The notes under the pieces are model-generated. The model saw only the letters and a list, made by a program, of their open reading frames with translations. It had not been told where the DNA came from and ran no database searches. Made by a program: the position numbers and the translations under genes. Shown in pieces: positions 10,911 through 19,078 of a stretch of DNA of 64,000 bases. Origin of the DNA: Microascus cirrosus (Eukaryota > Ascomycota > Sordariomycetes > Microascales > Microascaceae); the NCBI GenBank assembly GCA_030271035.1, contig JAMBUN010000010.1, positions 47,982 through 111,981 on the forward strand. Reading direction: 5' to 3'. Numbering within the stretch: the stretch's first letter is position 1; each line of letters starts with the position of its first letter.

Positions 10911-12164
10911 CTATGCTTTGGCTGTCTTGCTGTTGGCCCCACCGGCGGCCTTTCTAAGTTCCAGCGCACGCTTGTACGGCGGGGCAGTTGGAGGTTGAAC
11001 AGGATCTAATGATACGTGATCCTCTGGAAGACGATATGAGGCGTCGGAATCGAAAGCGGACAGGTCCCCGCATGCCAGGAACGGCGCGACCCAGCGGCTG
11101 CCACGAGTTTCTTCCTCCTCCTGCTCATCAAAGGCCTCAACCTCTACTACACCCTCTGATTGCCTCACTCCTGCCACAGACCCCGACGCGGGACGACAGT
11201 AATTCCATGTCCCTTTCTCATGATCCTGCATCCTCACGCCTTCGACCGTGGGATACGCCCTCGCCCTCTCCTCCACCATCTTCTCGAGCCGATCCCCCAC
11301 CCCCAAGGGATCCTCCAAACTAGCGTTGAAACCGACAGGCGGCCTGAACCCAATACAAACGATAAAAGCCTCCACACTACTAGCCCTCGATGACCGCGGC
11401 TTCGCCACCACAACCCTCTCAAAAAACACCTTCATCTGTGCATACAAGAGATCCACGTTCCTCCCCCTGAAGATCTTGGCAACGAACTTGCCGCCGGGGC
11501 GAAGGACGCACAGCGCGAGATTCAGGGCCGCAAAGAGGAGCTGGGACTGCACGTAGATGTCAAGGTCGTGCAGACCCGTGACGTCAGGCGCACCGTCAGA
11601 GAGGACGAGGTCGACAGGGTGGGAGGCCTGGTTGGTTGAGGCGTCGTGGCTGGGGTCGAGGGATTGTAGGAGGAGCGGGACGGTTGCTGGGTGGGTGATA
11701 TCAGCGCGGAGGGTGGTGATGCCTGCGAGGGGGCTCATGGGCTGGAGGTCGATTGAGACAATCTTGACATCTTTGCGCGGGCCATTGTTCGGCGAGGGTT
11801 CTTTTGATGGGGAGTCAGAGTTGGTGGGTGAGTTTTCGCTCGGGAAAAGCTTAAGCATTTGCTGGCGGAGCTTGGCTTCTCGGTCTTGCCATGCCGCGCG
11901 CCCGAACTTCTCGCCTTTTATGAGCACGCGGGAGAGGACTTGTGACCAGCTACCAGGCGCGGCGCACAAGTCCACGACTCTAGTGACGCCCGCGAAGAGG
12001 TCGAACTCTGTACGGCAGTCAGCACGTGATTTGATTCGGCAGACGCAAATTTGGCGCTTACCCTCGTCTAGCTGGAGGAGCTTGAAGGCGCTCCTGGCAC
12101 GCCATCCTTGCTCTTTTGCGAGCCTATAGTAGGCGTCGCGCTTGTCCTTTGAGACCTTGCCCAT
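10911..12164 (-). CDS. TRM7: tRNA (ribose-2'-O) methyltransferase, FtsJ/RrmJ type, Trm7-like
   Basis: The N-terminus MGKVSKDKRDAYYRLAKEQG and RARSAFKLLQLDE is diagnostic of Trm7/FTSJ1. VVDLCAAPGSWSQVLSR is the SAM-binding motif. The K-D-K-E catalytic tetrad is represented by K of SAFKLL, D of LSDGAPDVTG, K of GGKFVAKIFRG and E of SSVEAFIVC. An in-frame 54-base intron at 12008-12061 (gtaagc...acag) must be removed; reading it adds residues between LDE and FDLFAGV. The spliced protein is about 399 residues. The family 2'-O-methylates positions 32 and 34 of the anticodon loop of certain tRNAs in the cytoplasm. An insertion of about 40 residues (NSPTNSDSPSKEPSPNNGPR region) sits between motifs. 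This is a core housekeeping gene among accessory DNA. Confidence 0.92.
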   Translation of the reverse strand: MGKVSKDKRDAYYRLAKEQGWRARSAFKLLQLDEGKRQICVCRIKSRADCRTEFDLFAGVTRVVDLCAAPGSWSQVLSRVLIKGEKFGRAAWQDREAKLRQQMLKLFPSENSPTNSDSPSKEPSPNNGPRKDVKIVSIDLQPMSPLAGITTLRADITHPATVPLLLQSLDPSHDASTNQASHPVDLVLSDGAPDVTGLHDLDIYVQSQLLFAALNLALCVLRPGGKFVAKIFRGRNVDLLYAQMKVFFERVVVAKPRSSRASSVEAFIVCIGFRPPVGFNASLEDPLGVGDRLEKMVEERARAYPTVEGVRMQDHEKGTWNYCRPASGSVAGVRQSEGVVEVEAFDEQEEEETRGSRWVAPFLACGDLSAFDSDASYRLPEDHVSLDPVQPPTAPPYKRALELRKAAGGANSKTAKA

Positions 12165-12728
12165 TGGTTGTGTTATCGAGGGTGAGAAGGAGTCGTCGGG
12201 AAGGTGAGATGTGAATTTTCGAGGTCTGCCCCTCTCGTTGGGCGCAAGGTGGGATGTTTCCGCGATAGTGGGGCTTTTATTTCTAGTAGCATGATGAATG
12301 ACAATAAGCGATAATATCCTTGTAAGAAGACTAGATCAACAAAACTTCCGCCACATCCCTCGGCCACAGGTCAAGCCCTCTCTTTTTCTGGATTTGGCTT
12401 CCCGTTCCGTGTCAGTTCATGATTCAACCAGACATTTACAGTATGGACCAGGTTCACGGTCCATGTTTCATATTACTACCTATTCTTAACTGGGCCCTGA
12501 ATACAGTGTAATATCGTGTGCGCAAGTAGCCCAAGAGTACCCTTCCATACGCCGCCCTAATAGATTGAATCCAACGGTACCCAAGTTCCAACTCTCAACT
12601 GCAAGAGCGAATTAGCGACGCCATGTCGGCTGTCACGCACATGAAGCGCCAAACGGAGAGTTGAGCATTTCCTTCTGCCAGGTGCAGACAACTGAAATAA
12701 ATCGCGGTGCCCCACCCTGGGGTTTGGC
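12165..12728. other. Intergenic between TRM7-like gene and pogo element
   Basis: About 560 bases containing the TRM7-like promoter. No supported ORF. A TA dinucleotide at 12729-12730 is the target site of the adjacent transposon. Confidence 0.5.
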
Positions 12729-12730
12729 TA

Positions 12731-12795
12731 CCCGGCCCACTTCGCCAGACCCCGTGCGCCCACGGGGTCCGTCATGCCATACAAAAAGTCCATCC
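12731..12795 (+). repeat. Left terminal inverted repeat with internal hairpin
   Basis: 65 bases identical to the reverse complement of 14621-14685. Bases 12749-12768 form a perfect 8-bp-stem hairpin: accccgtg, loop cgcc, cacggggt. Confidence 0.93.
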
Positions 12796-12848
12796 AAACA
12801 CAAAAAAATCCCTCACACACCTACATTTCTCCCCTTTTCTCAATCAAT

Positions 12849-14531
12849 ATGACTTCTACGTCCCTACAAATTGAAGGGCGCATTCAGAACGCATGCATCT
12901 ACTATGTTGAGAATTCTGGAGCCTCTGTCGCGTCTATTGCGCGAGATTTCGATGTTCCTTATTCGCGCTTATACGCGCGTTTAAGGGGTCGCCAGACACT
13001 CCACGATCGCCCACGCACGAATACGCGGCTCACTAAAGCTGAAGAGGCAGCTATCTGTAGCTATATAGATAGGCTTGATCGTCTTAACCTCTCAGCTCGA
13101 GCAGAACACATACGCGGCGCTGCGGATCTAATTCTTGCACGAAAAGCGCAGCATACAGCTCGCAGCCGAGCTCAGCCTGCCCCTACAGACCTCCCAACCG
13201 TTGGAAACCACTGGACTATGCGCTTTATTAAACGAAACACCTATCATGTGATGCCTCAGAAAGTGCTTGATGCAGAGAGGTCTATCTCAGAGGATCCAAT
13301 GCTGATCCAGGGGTGGTTTGACCGGCTTAAAGAGATCATAGACGACTATGCCATCCAGCCAACTGATATCTGGAATATGGATGAGACGGGCTTCCAGATA
13401 GGCTTTGGGAAGAATGGCTTCTGTGTCACAAGGCGCCGTAGCAAGCGCCTCCTTGCAATCCCTACAAATCGAGAGACTGCTACAGCTATAGAGGCTATCT
13501 CTGCTACTGGAGACGTTATTCCAGCATTCCTGATCCTTAAGGGCAAGGTTCACATGCTACGTTGGTATGCAAATAAGGCCCTACGAGACGATATGGTTCT
13601 TGCGGTCTCTGAGAGTGGCTATTCGAATGACTGTCTTAGCTTTGAGTGGCTCCAGCACTTCGAGAGCTATACTCGAAAGAAACAAGTAGGGCATACACGC
13701 CTCCTACTCCTGGACGGATATGGCTCCCACCACAGCTATCAGTTCATTGAATTCTGCAAAGCTCATGACATTATCCCCTTTGGGCTGCCTCCCCACTCAA
13801 CTCATATCCTTCAGCCCCTTGATGTAGTGGTTTTCCAGCCCTACAAGCACTATCATGCAAAGGCCCTTGACCGGTTAGTCAGGGAGGGCACAGAGAGCAT
13901 AACTAAGCTTGAATTCCTATCTGAAATCGAGAAGGTTAGAGCTCATGCCTTCAAAACGACTACTATTCGAAGCAGCTTTAAAAAAACCGGTATATACCCC
14001 TTCCAGCCAAGCGTTGTGCTTGATATAATCAAAGAGCGGCACCCACAGCCCGAGACCCCCCCTCAGACGCCTCCTCCCTTCCTCTCCTCCCCTTTTGGCA
14101 CCCCAAGGTCACCTTCAAAGCTTGCAACAGTAGGGCCTCGACTTATAGACGCTGCCCACGGAGGAAGGGAGTGTCTAGGGCGTCATGTTGAGAGGTTTGT
14201 GCGTGGAGCTACACAGCTTGGGTGGGAGGGCGCGATTGCTGTTAGGGACTCGACTGCACAACAGGAGACAAGGAAGCGCAACGCAGAGCTTAGAGCCAGC
14301 CAAAATCGATATCTACAACGAGGAGGAGCCCTTACAGTAGCTGACGGAAGGACTCTGATTTGGAAGCGTACTTGGGGTGATTGGGTGGCTGAAGGAAGAA
14401 GGGTGCGACAAGAACGAACAGAGGCGCGTGAGGCGTGGTGCCCGATTGCAGTCAAATGCGCCTCTATCGCAAGGTTTCGAGAGATTTCAGGCATTCCTCT
14501 TAAAGAAATCTTGCGATTTTCTACTTATTAA
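12849..14531 (+). CDS. pogo/Fot1-type transposase (DDE_1 superfamily)
   Basis: The frame is open from an ATG at 12774 inside the TIR. The more likely start is ATG 12849 (MTSTSLQIEGRIQNACIYYV), giving 560 residues. Residues ~10-50 form the HTH (ASVASIARDFDVPYSRLYAR). Next is a CENP-B-like DNA-binding region ending WTMRFIKRNTYHVMPQK. The catalytic domain has D1 in WNMDETGFQIG, D2 in LLLLDGYGSHH and D3 in HILQPLDVVVFQPYKHYHAK, the DDD arrangement of pogo elements. The C-terminus is rich in Arg and Glu. All catalytic residues are present, so activity is plausible. Expression would have to come from the element's own short leader or a flanking promoter. Confidence 0.93.
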   Translation: MTSTSLQIEGRIQNACIYYVENSGASVASIARDFDVPYSRLYARLRGRQTLHDRPRTNTRLTKAEEAAICSYIDRLDRLNLSARAEHIRGAADLILARKAQHTARSRAQPAPTDLPTVGNHWTMRFIKRNTYHVMPQKVLDAERSISEDPMLIQGWFDRLKEIIDDYAIQPTDIWNMDETGFQIGFGKNGFCVTRRRSKRLLAIPTNRETATAIEAISATGDVIPAFLILKGKVHMLRWYANKALRDDMVLAVSESGYSNDCLSFEWLQHFESYTRKKQVGHTRLLLLDGYGSHHSYQFIEFCKAHDIIPFGLPPHSTHILQPLDVVVFQPYKHYHAKALDRLVREGTESITKLEFLSEIEKVRAHAFKTTTIRSSFKKTGIYPFQPSVVLDIIKERHPQPETPPQTPPPFLSSPFGTPRSPSKLATVGPRLIDAAHGGRECLGRHVERFVRGATQLGWEGAIAVRDSTAQQETRKRNAELRASQNRYLQRGGALTVADGRTLIWKRTWGDWVAEGRRVRQERTEAREAWCPIAVKCASIARFREISGIPLKEILRFSTY

Positions 14532-14620
14532 TGGTTTTTTTATAGTTATACGATTTTTTTAGGAATTGATATAGATTTTTGTAGTAGTAATGTGTGTGTA
14601 AGTGCTTGTTATTTGCGCGT

Positions 14621-14685
14621 GGATGGACTTTTTGTATGGCATGACGGACCCCGTGGGCGCACGGGGTCTGGCGAAGTGGGCCGGG
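14621..14685 (-). repeat. Right terminal inverted repeat
   Basis: Exact reverse complement of 12731-12795, including the hairpin, followed by TA at 14686-14687. Confidence 0.93.
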
Positions 14686-14906
14686 TACAGCACATAAGAC
14701 CAATTGTTAACAGTCGGAACTACTTGTACAAGCCGCCACTGGCTTGTGTCGTGGGCGCACCAGCTACGGCTCCACTACCTAGCTGAGAGAGCTAACAGGA
14801 ATATACGCATCGGTTTTCTGCCCTTAAATACGTTCATTCTCACGAGTAACGCTCAGATTCTACTTTCAAACAAGCCTTCCTAGTTTCTCCACTATATGCC
14901 TGTCTT

Positions 14907-15815
14907 TTAGTCCAGCCCATCCGTTGCAAGATCGTAAAAGGACATCCGTGACATCCTTCCACCCACAGGTGCCTGTACTAGCTTCGTGCAAATTCTAGGT
15001 CTGCATGTGCAAAGTATAAGGCGGTATTGTATACGGCTTCTGTGACATGGGATTTTTTCGAGGACGTCCAGTCGCGTGCCGACCAAGTGCTGACCCATCT
15101 TATGGTTGTAATATGCCCTGTACCGTTCCAATTTCTCAGGTGAGTTCTTCGAGTCGGCCAGCTCTGGCCAGCCATACATGAGGGGGTTCCAGTCGAGCGT
15201 AATGGGACAGAGGTAGGACGTGTAACCTTAACGCGGCGGCAGGATCTGTACAAGGTCCCAGTCGATTATTCCAGTGTCATCACCCTCGTCGTCAATCATT
15301 TATTGCCCACGGGCTGACGGATTCTGCCATGTGCTCCCGTAGGTAGGCTGGCGTTGAGTCGAAAGGGACTGACGTCGCAATGCGGACGATGCCATCATCA
15401 TTATCATGCTAATGGTGAGAGATCCGTGTCGACTAGTTGGTGGGAGCCAATATTCTGGAAGCGAAAATTGGACAGCTGCACCATGCACCGAGCGAGCGTA
15501 GCGAATATCCTCAACCGTCTCTCTTCGAGGGACTGGAAGACGGGGTCAAACCACCCCTTGATCACTGGGCGTCCAGATACAACGTTCATGCATAGGTATG
15601 GGGCGCCGAGCTTGTTGTCGCGGGAAACGTCGAACAGAAGGAACCTGGGGGCCGGAATCATTGTCTCGCTTGCGAGGAGGCGTAAGGTGGTAAGTTGGGG
15701 TTCGAGCGATCGTGCCGCATTGTCGGTCAGACCGTTACCTCACTCAGTGGCGGGCACGCGTATCACGACCTTAACATCATCGAGCTGGACAATATGCACG
15801 AGGTTGTGGGAGCCA
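14907..15815 (-). pseudogene. APH/kinase-like phosphotransferase, broken
   Basis: Minus-strand pieces in order: VHIVQLDDVKVVIRVPA, a stop, then TIPAPRFLLFDV-like sequence (MIPAPRFLLFDVSRDNKLGA), LEERRLRIFATLARCMVQLS, then after a gap DDTGIIDWDLVQILP, a stop, WNPLMYGWPELADSKNSPEK and LERYRAYYNHKMG. The order and the IIDWD metal-binding motif match the large fungal family of aminoglycoside-phosphotransferase-like proteins. At least two in-frame stops and frame changes inactivate it, and the catalytic HxD segment is not readable. These proteins have unknown substrates in fungi, and this copy is not expected to be functional. Confidence 0.7.
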
Positions 15816-15983
15816 GCGACCGCAGCGCTTCAGGGCCCACGTTCACAATATCCATGGCAGCAGTCACTCACATACAAGCACAAGTAATAGATTGTTCCAT
15901 TTGTTCAGTGACGATACCTTCACAATCGTCATGGGAGCAACATATTACACATGAAAACTTCAGCTAACTTGCATGTTTTGCAG

Positions 15984-16173
15984 GGAAGCGAGCATGTACC
16001 AAGTGTAAGTCTGATCTTTTCTGTTCGGCTAACAACCAGAACTTAATGCAATAAAAGCAGGTTGCATATCACAGTGCTGCAAGCAATATGGCAACTGTGG
16101 CTTTTTTACATGCTCAGAGTCCTACTGCGGTGGACTCACCCCTATCTGCAGGTGTGAATGCAGGAGGGTCTGA
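15984..16173 (+). pseudogene. 3' exons of a cysteine-rich (hevein-like?) small protein
   Basis: A short exon (15984-16004, reading KRACTK) is bounded by a good acceptor (tgttttgcag, with ctaac upstream) and donor gtaagt. The 56-base intron ends gcag at 16060. The last exon reads CISQCCKQYGNCGFFTCSES then YCGGLTPICRCECRRV and a stop. The CC-x3-YG-x-CG and YCG spacing recalls chitin-binding hevein modules, but not convincingly. I cannot find an exon with a start or signal peptide; upstream DNA is the broken kinase on the other strand. It is either a truncated gene or one whose 5' exons I missed. Confidence 0.4.
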
Positions 16174-16600
16174 GAGATTGTGTCCGAGACAGTCAGTCGG
16201 GGATTAAAGGTGGAGAGGGAACCTATTGCATACTACTTCAACAGCACTACTTTATCATTGCTATCTCACAAAATGAAATAAGCGTCATTTCCACATCCTC
16301 TAACCGATGAGGACAGGGCAGAATCAGATGTCCTTGTGCCTGTTCTACTTATTAGTGGGCTGTTCCTCCTTAGGTATGTATGTGTTATTCTCATATGCTT
16401 CTCTGCCTTGTAGGCGCCTTTCCTTGTCTGTTGTGTCCAATCCGTAACAACAGCTTCCCTGCCTTATAGGCGCCCTTCCTTGTCCACTGTGCTTCTAACA
16501 TTCAGGGGTTCCATATTAGTTCTTAACCGGCTGTCATTAGCGGCCACCCTGGCATCTGCTTCACAACCACGCACCGCAGATCCGCCGATACCATCGTCAA
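16174..16600. other. Intergenic with short imperfect direct repeat
   Basis: A unit of about 38 bases around cttgtaggcgcctttccttg (near 16411) is repeated near 16466 as cttataggcgcccttccttg. No ORF supported. Confidence 0.4.
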
Positions 16601-16750
16601 CTCACAAATAGACCTCCAACTCCACTTCAAGGATTTCACACCCGCCACTTGACACCAAGCTTAGGAGAACCTGATGGCAGAGCCAAGCAACAAGGGATTT
16701 TGACCTCTCGGGTGCTGAGTTTGATGGGCTTGCACAAACACAGCCAGCTA

Positions 16751-16990
16751 CTAGTACAAGAAGACAAAGGAAAAGGGCCGCGTCGCCCTGTCCGCACACA
16801 ATAGGAGCGATAGATATCGAAACTTTTTCGATACAACAGGATTGGAAAGTTGTCGAAGGTTCGCGAATCTCAACCAGTCAAGGGGTGACGCATGGGCCAA
16901 CAGCCATCCTCGTATTTGAACTCCTGACGGATAAGAGCAACCGTACAAGAGAGAGAAGAACACAATCAACGGAATGAACATGTTTCTCAT
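16751..16990 (-). CDS. Possible small secreted protein or first exon
   Basis: The ORF starts MRNMFIPLIVFFSLLYGCSY, a convincing signal-peptide-like hydrophobic start, but the remainder has no recognisable feature. A spliced continuation could not be resolved. It lies near the larger secreted cysteine-rich gene on the same strand, so it could be a decayed relative. Confidence 0.25.
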   Translation of the reverse strand: MRNMFIPLIVFFSLLYGCSYPSGVQIRGWLLAHASPLDWLRFANLRQLSNPVVSKKFRYLSLLLCADRATRPFSFVFLY

Positions 16991-17059
16991 CAGCTTTAGT
17001 GTCTTTGTTGTCTTCAGTAGTTCTATTTGGCTGGATATACGTTGTGTCTGACAAATGTA

Positions 17060-17320
17060 GGCCCTAATTAATGACGCTCCGTTAATACGCTAGGACTTGA
17101 CAGATCTTTCCTTTTGGACCCTAATTGAAGAGCTCCTTTATGGGAAGTCTTGAAACTAGTTCTTTTTAAGGGCATAGGGCACTCCTTATAAATTCAGGAT
17201 TCGTTCAGCAAATTCCCGGATCTGCGTTTCTGTAGTGGGAGCGTTCATAAAGACTGCGAAATACTCCCTATGAGATTGTGCGATTGACTAGTTATTGAAG
17301 AAGTAAAAAGCTAGCTACGC
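17060..17320 (-). mobile_element. Fragment of Fot1/pogo transposon
   Basis: The stretch shares tgttaatacgct-like, cttttggacc-like and attcgctcagcaaattcc-like blocks, in order and at similar spacing, with 63480-63650 of the Fot1 element at the right edge (here ccgttaatacgctaggactt and attcgttcagcaaattcccg). It is a solitary fragment of the N-terminal/CENP-B-like part of the transposase gene, strongly decayed. Confidence 0.6.
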
Positions 17321-17632
17321 GGTAGAGACTGGAGTTAAGCACCTTTGACATTTCTGTGATCGTTAGCACCATAAGTTGTTCCTTAAGTGGCTCCTGGGTC
17401 GCTTAGCCTATCTTCGGTCCAGGACTGACGAGTCACCCTTGGTTGCGTAGTGCTTTCGCCCTTTCCTAATAATATCCTTGCTTCTTGTGCATTTGTTGTG
17501 GTTCCCACCTTTAAGATGTCTGTTTCTGACCTGTTGTGAATTCACCTTGCAGCACTGATTCTTAGAGTCATCTTGTGCCGGGAATGTATTCATGGTCAAA
17601 CAGTTGCTGAGGAAGAGAGTCCTCAGCACCTC

Positions 17633-19078
17633 TCAAAGACCAAAATTATCACAGCCGGGGTAGTAATGATCTGGCACGTCAGCGTCTTACATAACCTCCG
17701 CAACTTGCGCTAAGGAAGGAACATACTATCCCACGGAGGCTCCCAAAAGTCAGAGGCATTGACGTAGCACCAGTCGATCGTGTACTTTAGGAACCTATGT
17801 CAGCAGAGAGCTAGTTACTCTTGTACAGAAGACTTACCATCCATCTCTCTTCAGGTCTAAAGAATGACTTGGTGCACTGGCTGATAACTGTCTGGTTGAA
17901 CTCATAGACGGTCACCAGGTGACATGTTTCGTTTATAGTCACACTGGGGCAGCTGTAGCATCTGGAATACTCCTCTCCAATTAGTTCTGGCTGGAGCCAC
18001 CTGCGTTCAAGCTTGTCGTCTATATCGTATCTCTCCTCATACTCTTCTTCTTCATCGTCCCATGATAGAGGGGGTGGTTTGGCTCCGTCCGTGGGAAGGG
18101 GATCTGTGGTTTCGTTCTGTCGAGATCCAAACGTGGGGCCGCACCATTGAAGGGCGTCATGGTCTGTGAAACAAAGGCTCAGTATGAGGGATCAAAATCT
18201 TCAGACATTGCCCTTACCGGGCTTGTGCCACAGGCCGGATCCGCTGACCCAACAATAGTCTAGAGTCTGACGAATCCCATTAGTTTCGCAAGAAATAGGA
18301 ATCACTACCTGTCCACTGGAGCTCACCTTGTACCAATACCTGCTCAATTCAAGACACGTCATCAGTCAGTGAACCTGGTCTGCTGTGAGCACTTGCTAAT
18401 ACAATTCAACTCACGGGTTTCCCATTATCTCCTTCCCCTCAGCCCAGCAAGTCACAGTTATGTCGACATCCCGGCCGTAAAAGGCGATCGGCTCATCGCT
18501 TGTGTCGTATCCATATTTGCACTCCGAAAGGTAACGGAAGCGGGCTCTTTGTTGAGTAACATCAAGGGGTATATACCCACAATAGTCCAGTTCGGCTGAG
18601 ACTTCACCGTCGGAAAGAATAAGTCAGCGTATGTTACATTATGCGAAGTTATGCCCATTCCTACATACAGTCGCCTTCGTACTCATAAAGGTCATACTCG
18701 GAAATGTAGCAGCCCTTAGTGCTTCTCACTGTTTATTGAGGACCATAGTTAGCACTAGGAAAGAAGGTTGAAGGGCTTCGACTTACACCAGAGATCCGTG
18801 TCGTCTAAAATATCGCCTCTGGTGCATATTAGCCCACTAGGCGCAAGGACACTAGGTAAGAGCTTCACGGCCTACTTTGTCCAACAGTCTAATTTAATAA
18901 CCTCATCGAAGTCGAATTCAGTCTTATGAGTGCAGATATGGTATGGACACGTCTTGCAGAGTGAGCGGTATTCGACCGTACCGTTGATATATTCCCGGGA
19001 AATGCTGTCGGCGGGGTCGTTCCCGTCAAACTGTGCGCGTACTAACGATAATAACAAAACGACGAATAGGACGATCAT
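17633..19078 (-). CDS. Secreted cysteine-rich protein, eight exons
   Basis: Exons in transcript order: 19078-18876, 18818-18787, 18728-18669, 18601-18415, 18339-18218, 18163-17838, 17784-17727, 17670-17633. Every intron is GT-AG, and phases are consistent throughout, giving 341 residues. The signal peptide is MIVLFVVLLLSLVRAQ. The motif C-W-x-x-G followed by W-[YL]-[KR] occurs twice: in DCWTKGDILDDTDLWLRS near residue 66 and TCWAEGKEIMGNPYWYKVSS near 167, suggesting a duplicated disulfide module. A later acidic stretch (WDDEEEEYEERYD) separates these from a C-terminal module with CYSCPSVTINETCHL and IDWCYVNASDFW. The first intron (57 bases, branch ctaat) removes an apparent in-frame TAG. It is presumably extracellular; function unknown. 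The neighbouring DNA is repeat-decayed but this gene is intact. Confidence 0.75.

Larger units (their letters stand above)
12731..14685 (+). mobile_element. Intact pogo/Fot1-type DNA transposon with perfect 65-bp TIRs
   Basis: The first 65 bases (cccggcccacttcgccagac onward) are the exact reverse complement of the last 65. Both ends are flanked by TA (12729-12730 and 14686-14687), the expected target-site duplication. The 1955-bp element carries one uninterrupted transposase ORF. Neither the TIRs nor the ORF shows stops or RIP-like decay, in contrast to the Fot1 relics elsewhere in the window. It is probably a recent arrival and could be autonomous. Confidence 0.93.

Noticed and set aside
12008..12061. 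Apparent 18-residue insertion in the methyltransferase
   Set aside because: It has GT-AG borders and divides LDE from FDLFAGV, which are adjacent in the family; it is an in-frame intron.
11557..12129. 190-codon plus-strand ORF opposite the TRM7-like gene
   Set aside because: Antisense shadow of a conserved gene; no domain or start context.
15695..15967. Plus-strand ORF with a C-x2-C...H-x3-H pattern resembling a zinc finger
   Set aside because: It overlaps the APH-like kinase relic on the other strand, has no start context, and the pattern is short enough to be chance.
18872..18874. In-frame TAG first read as a nonsense mutation in the secreted protein
   Set aside because: A 57-base intron (18819-18875) with a ctaat branch site removes it and joins the cysteine module without loss of frame.
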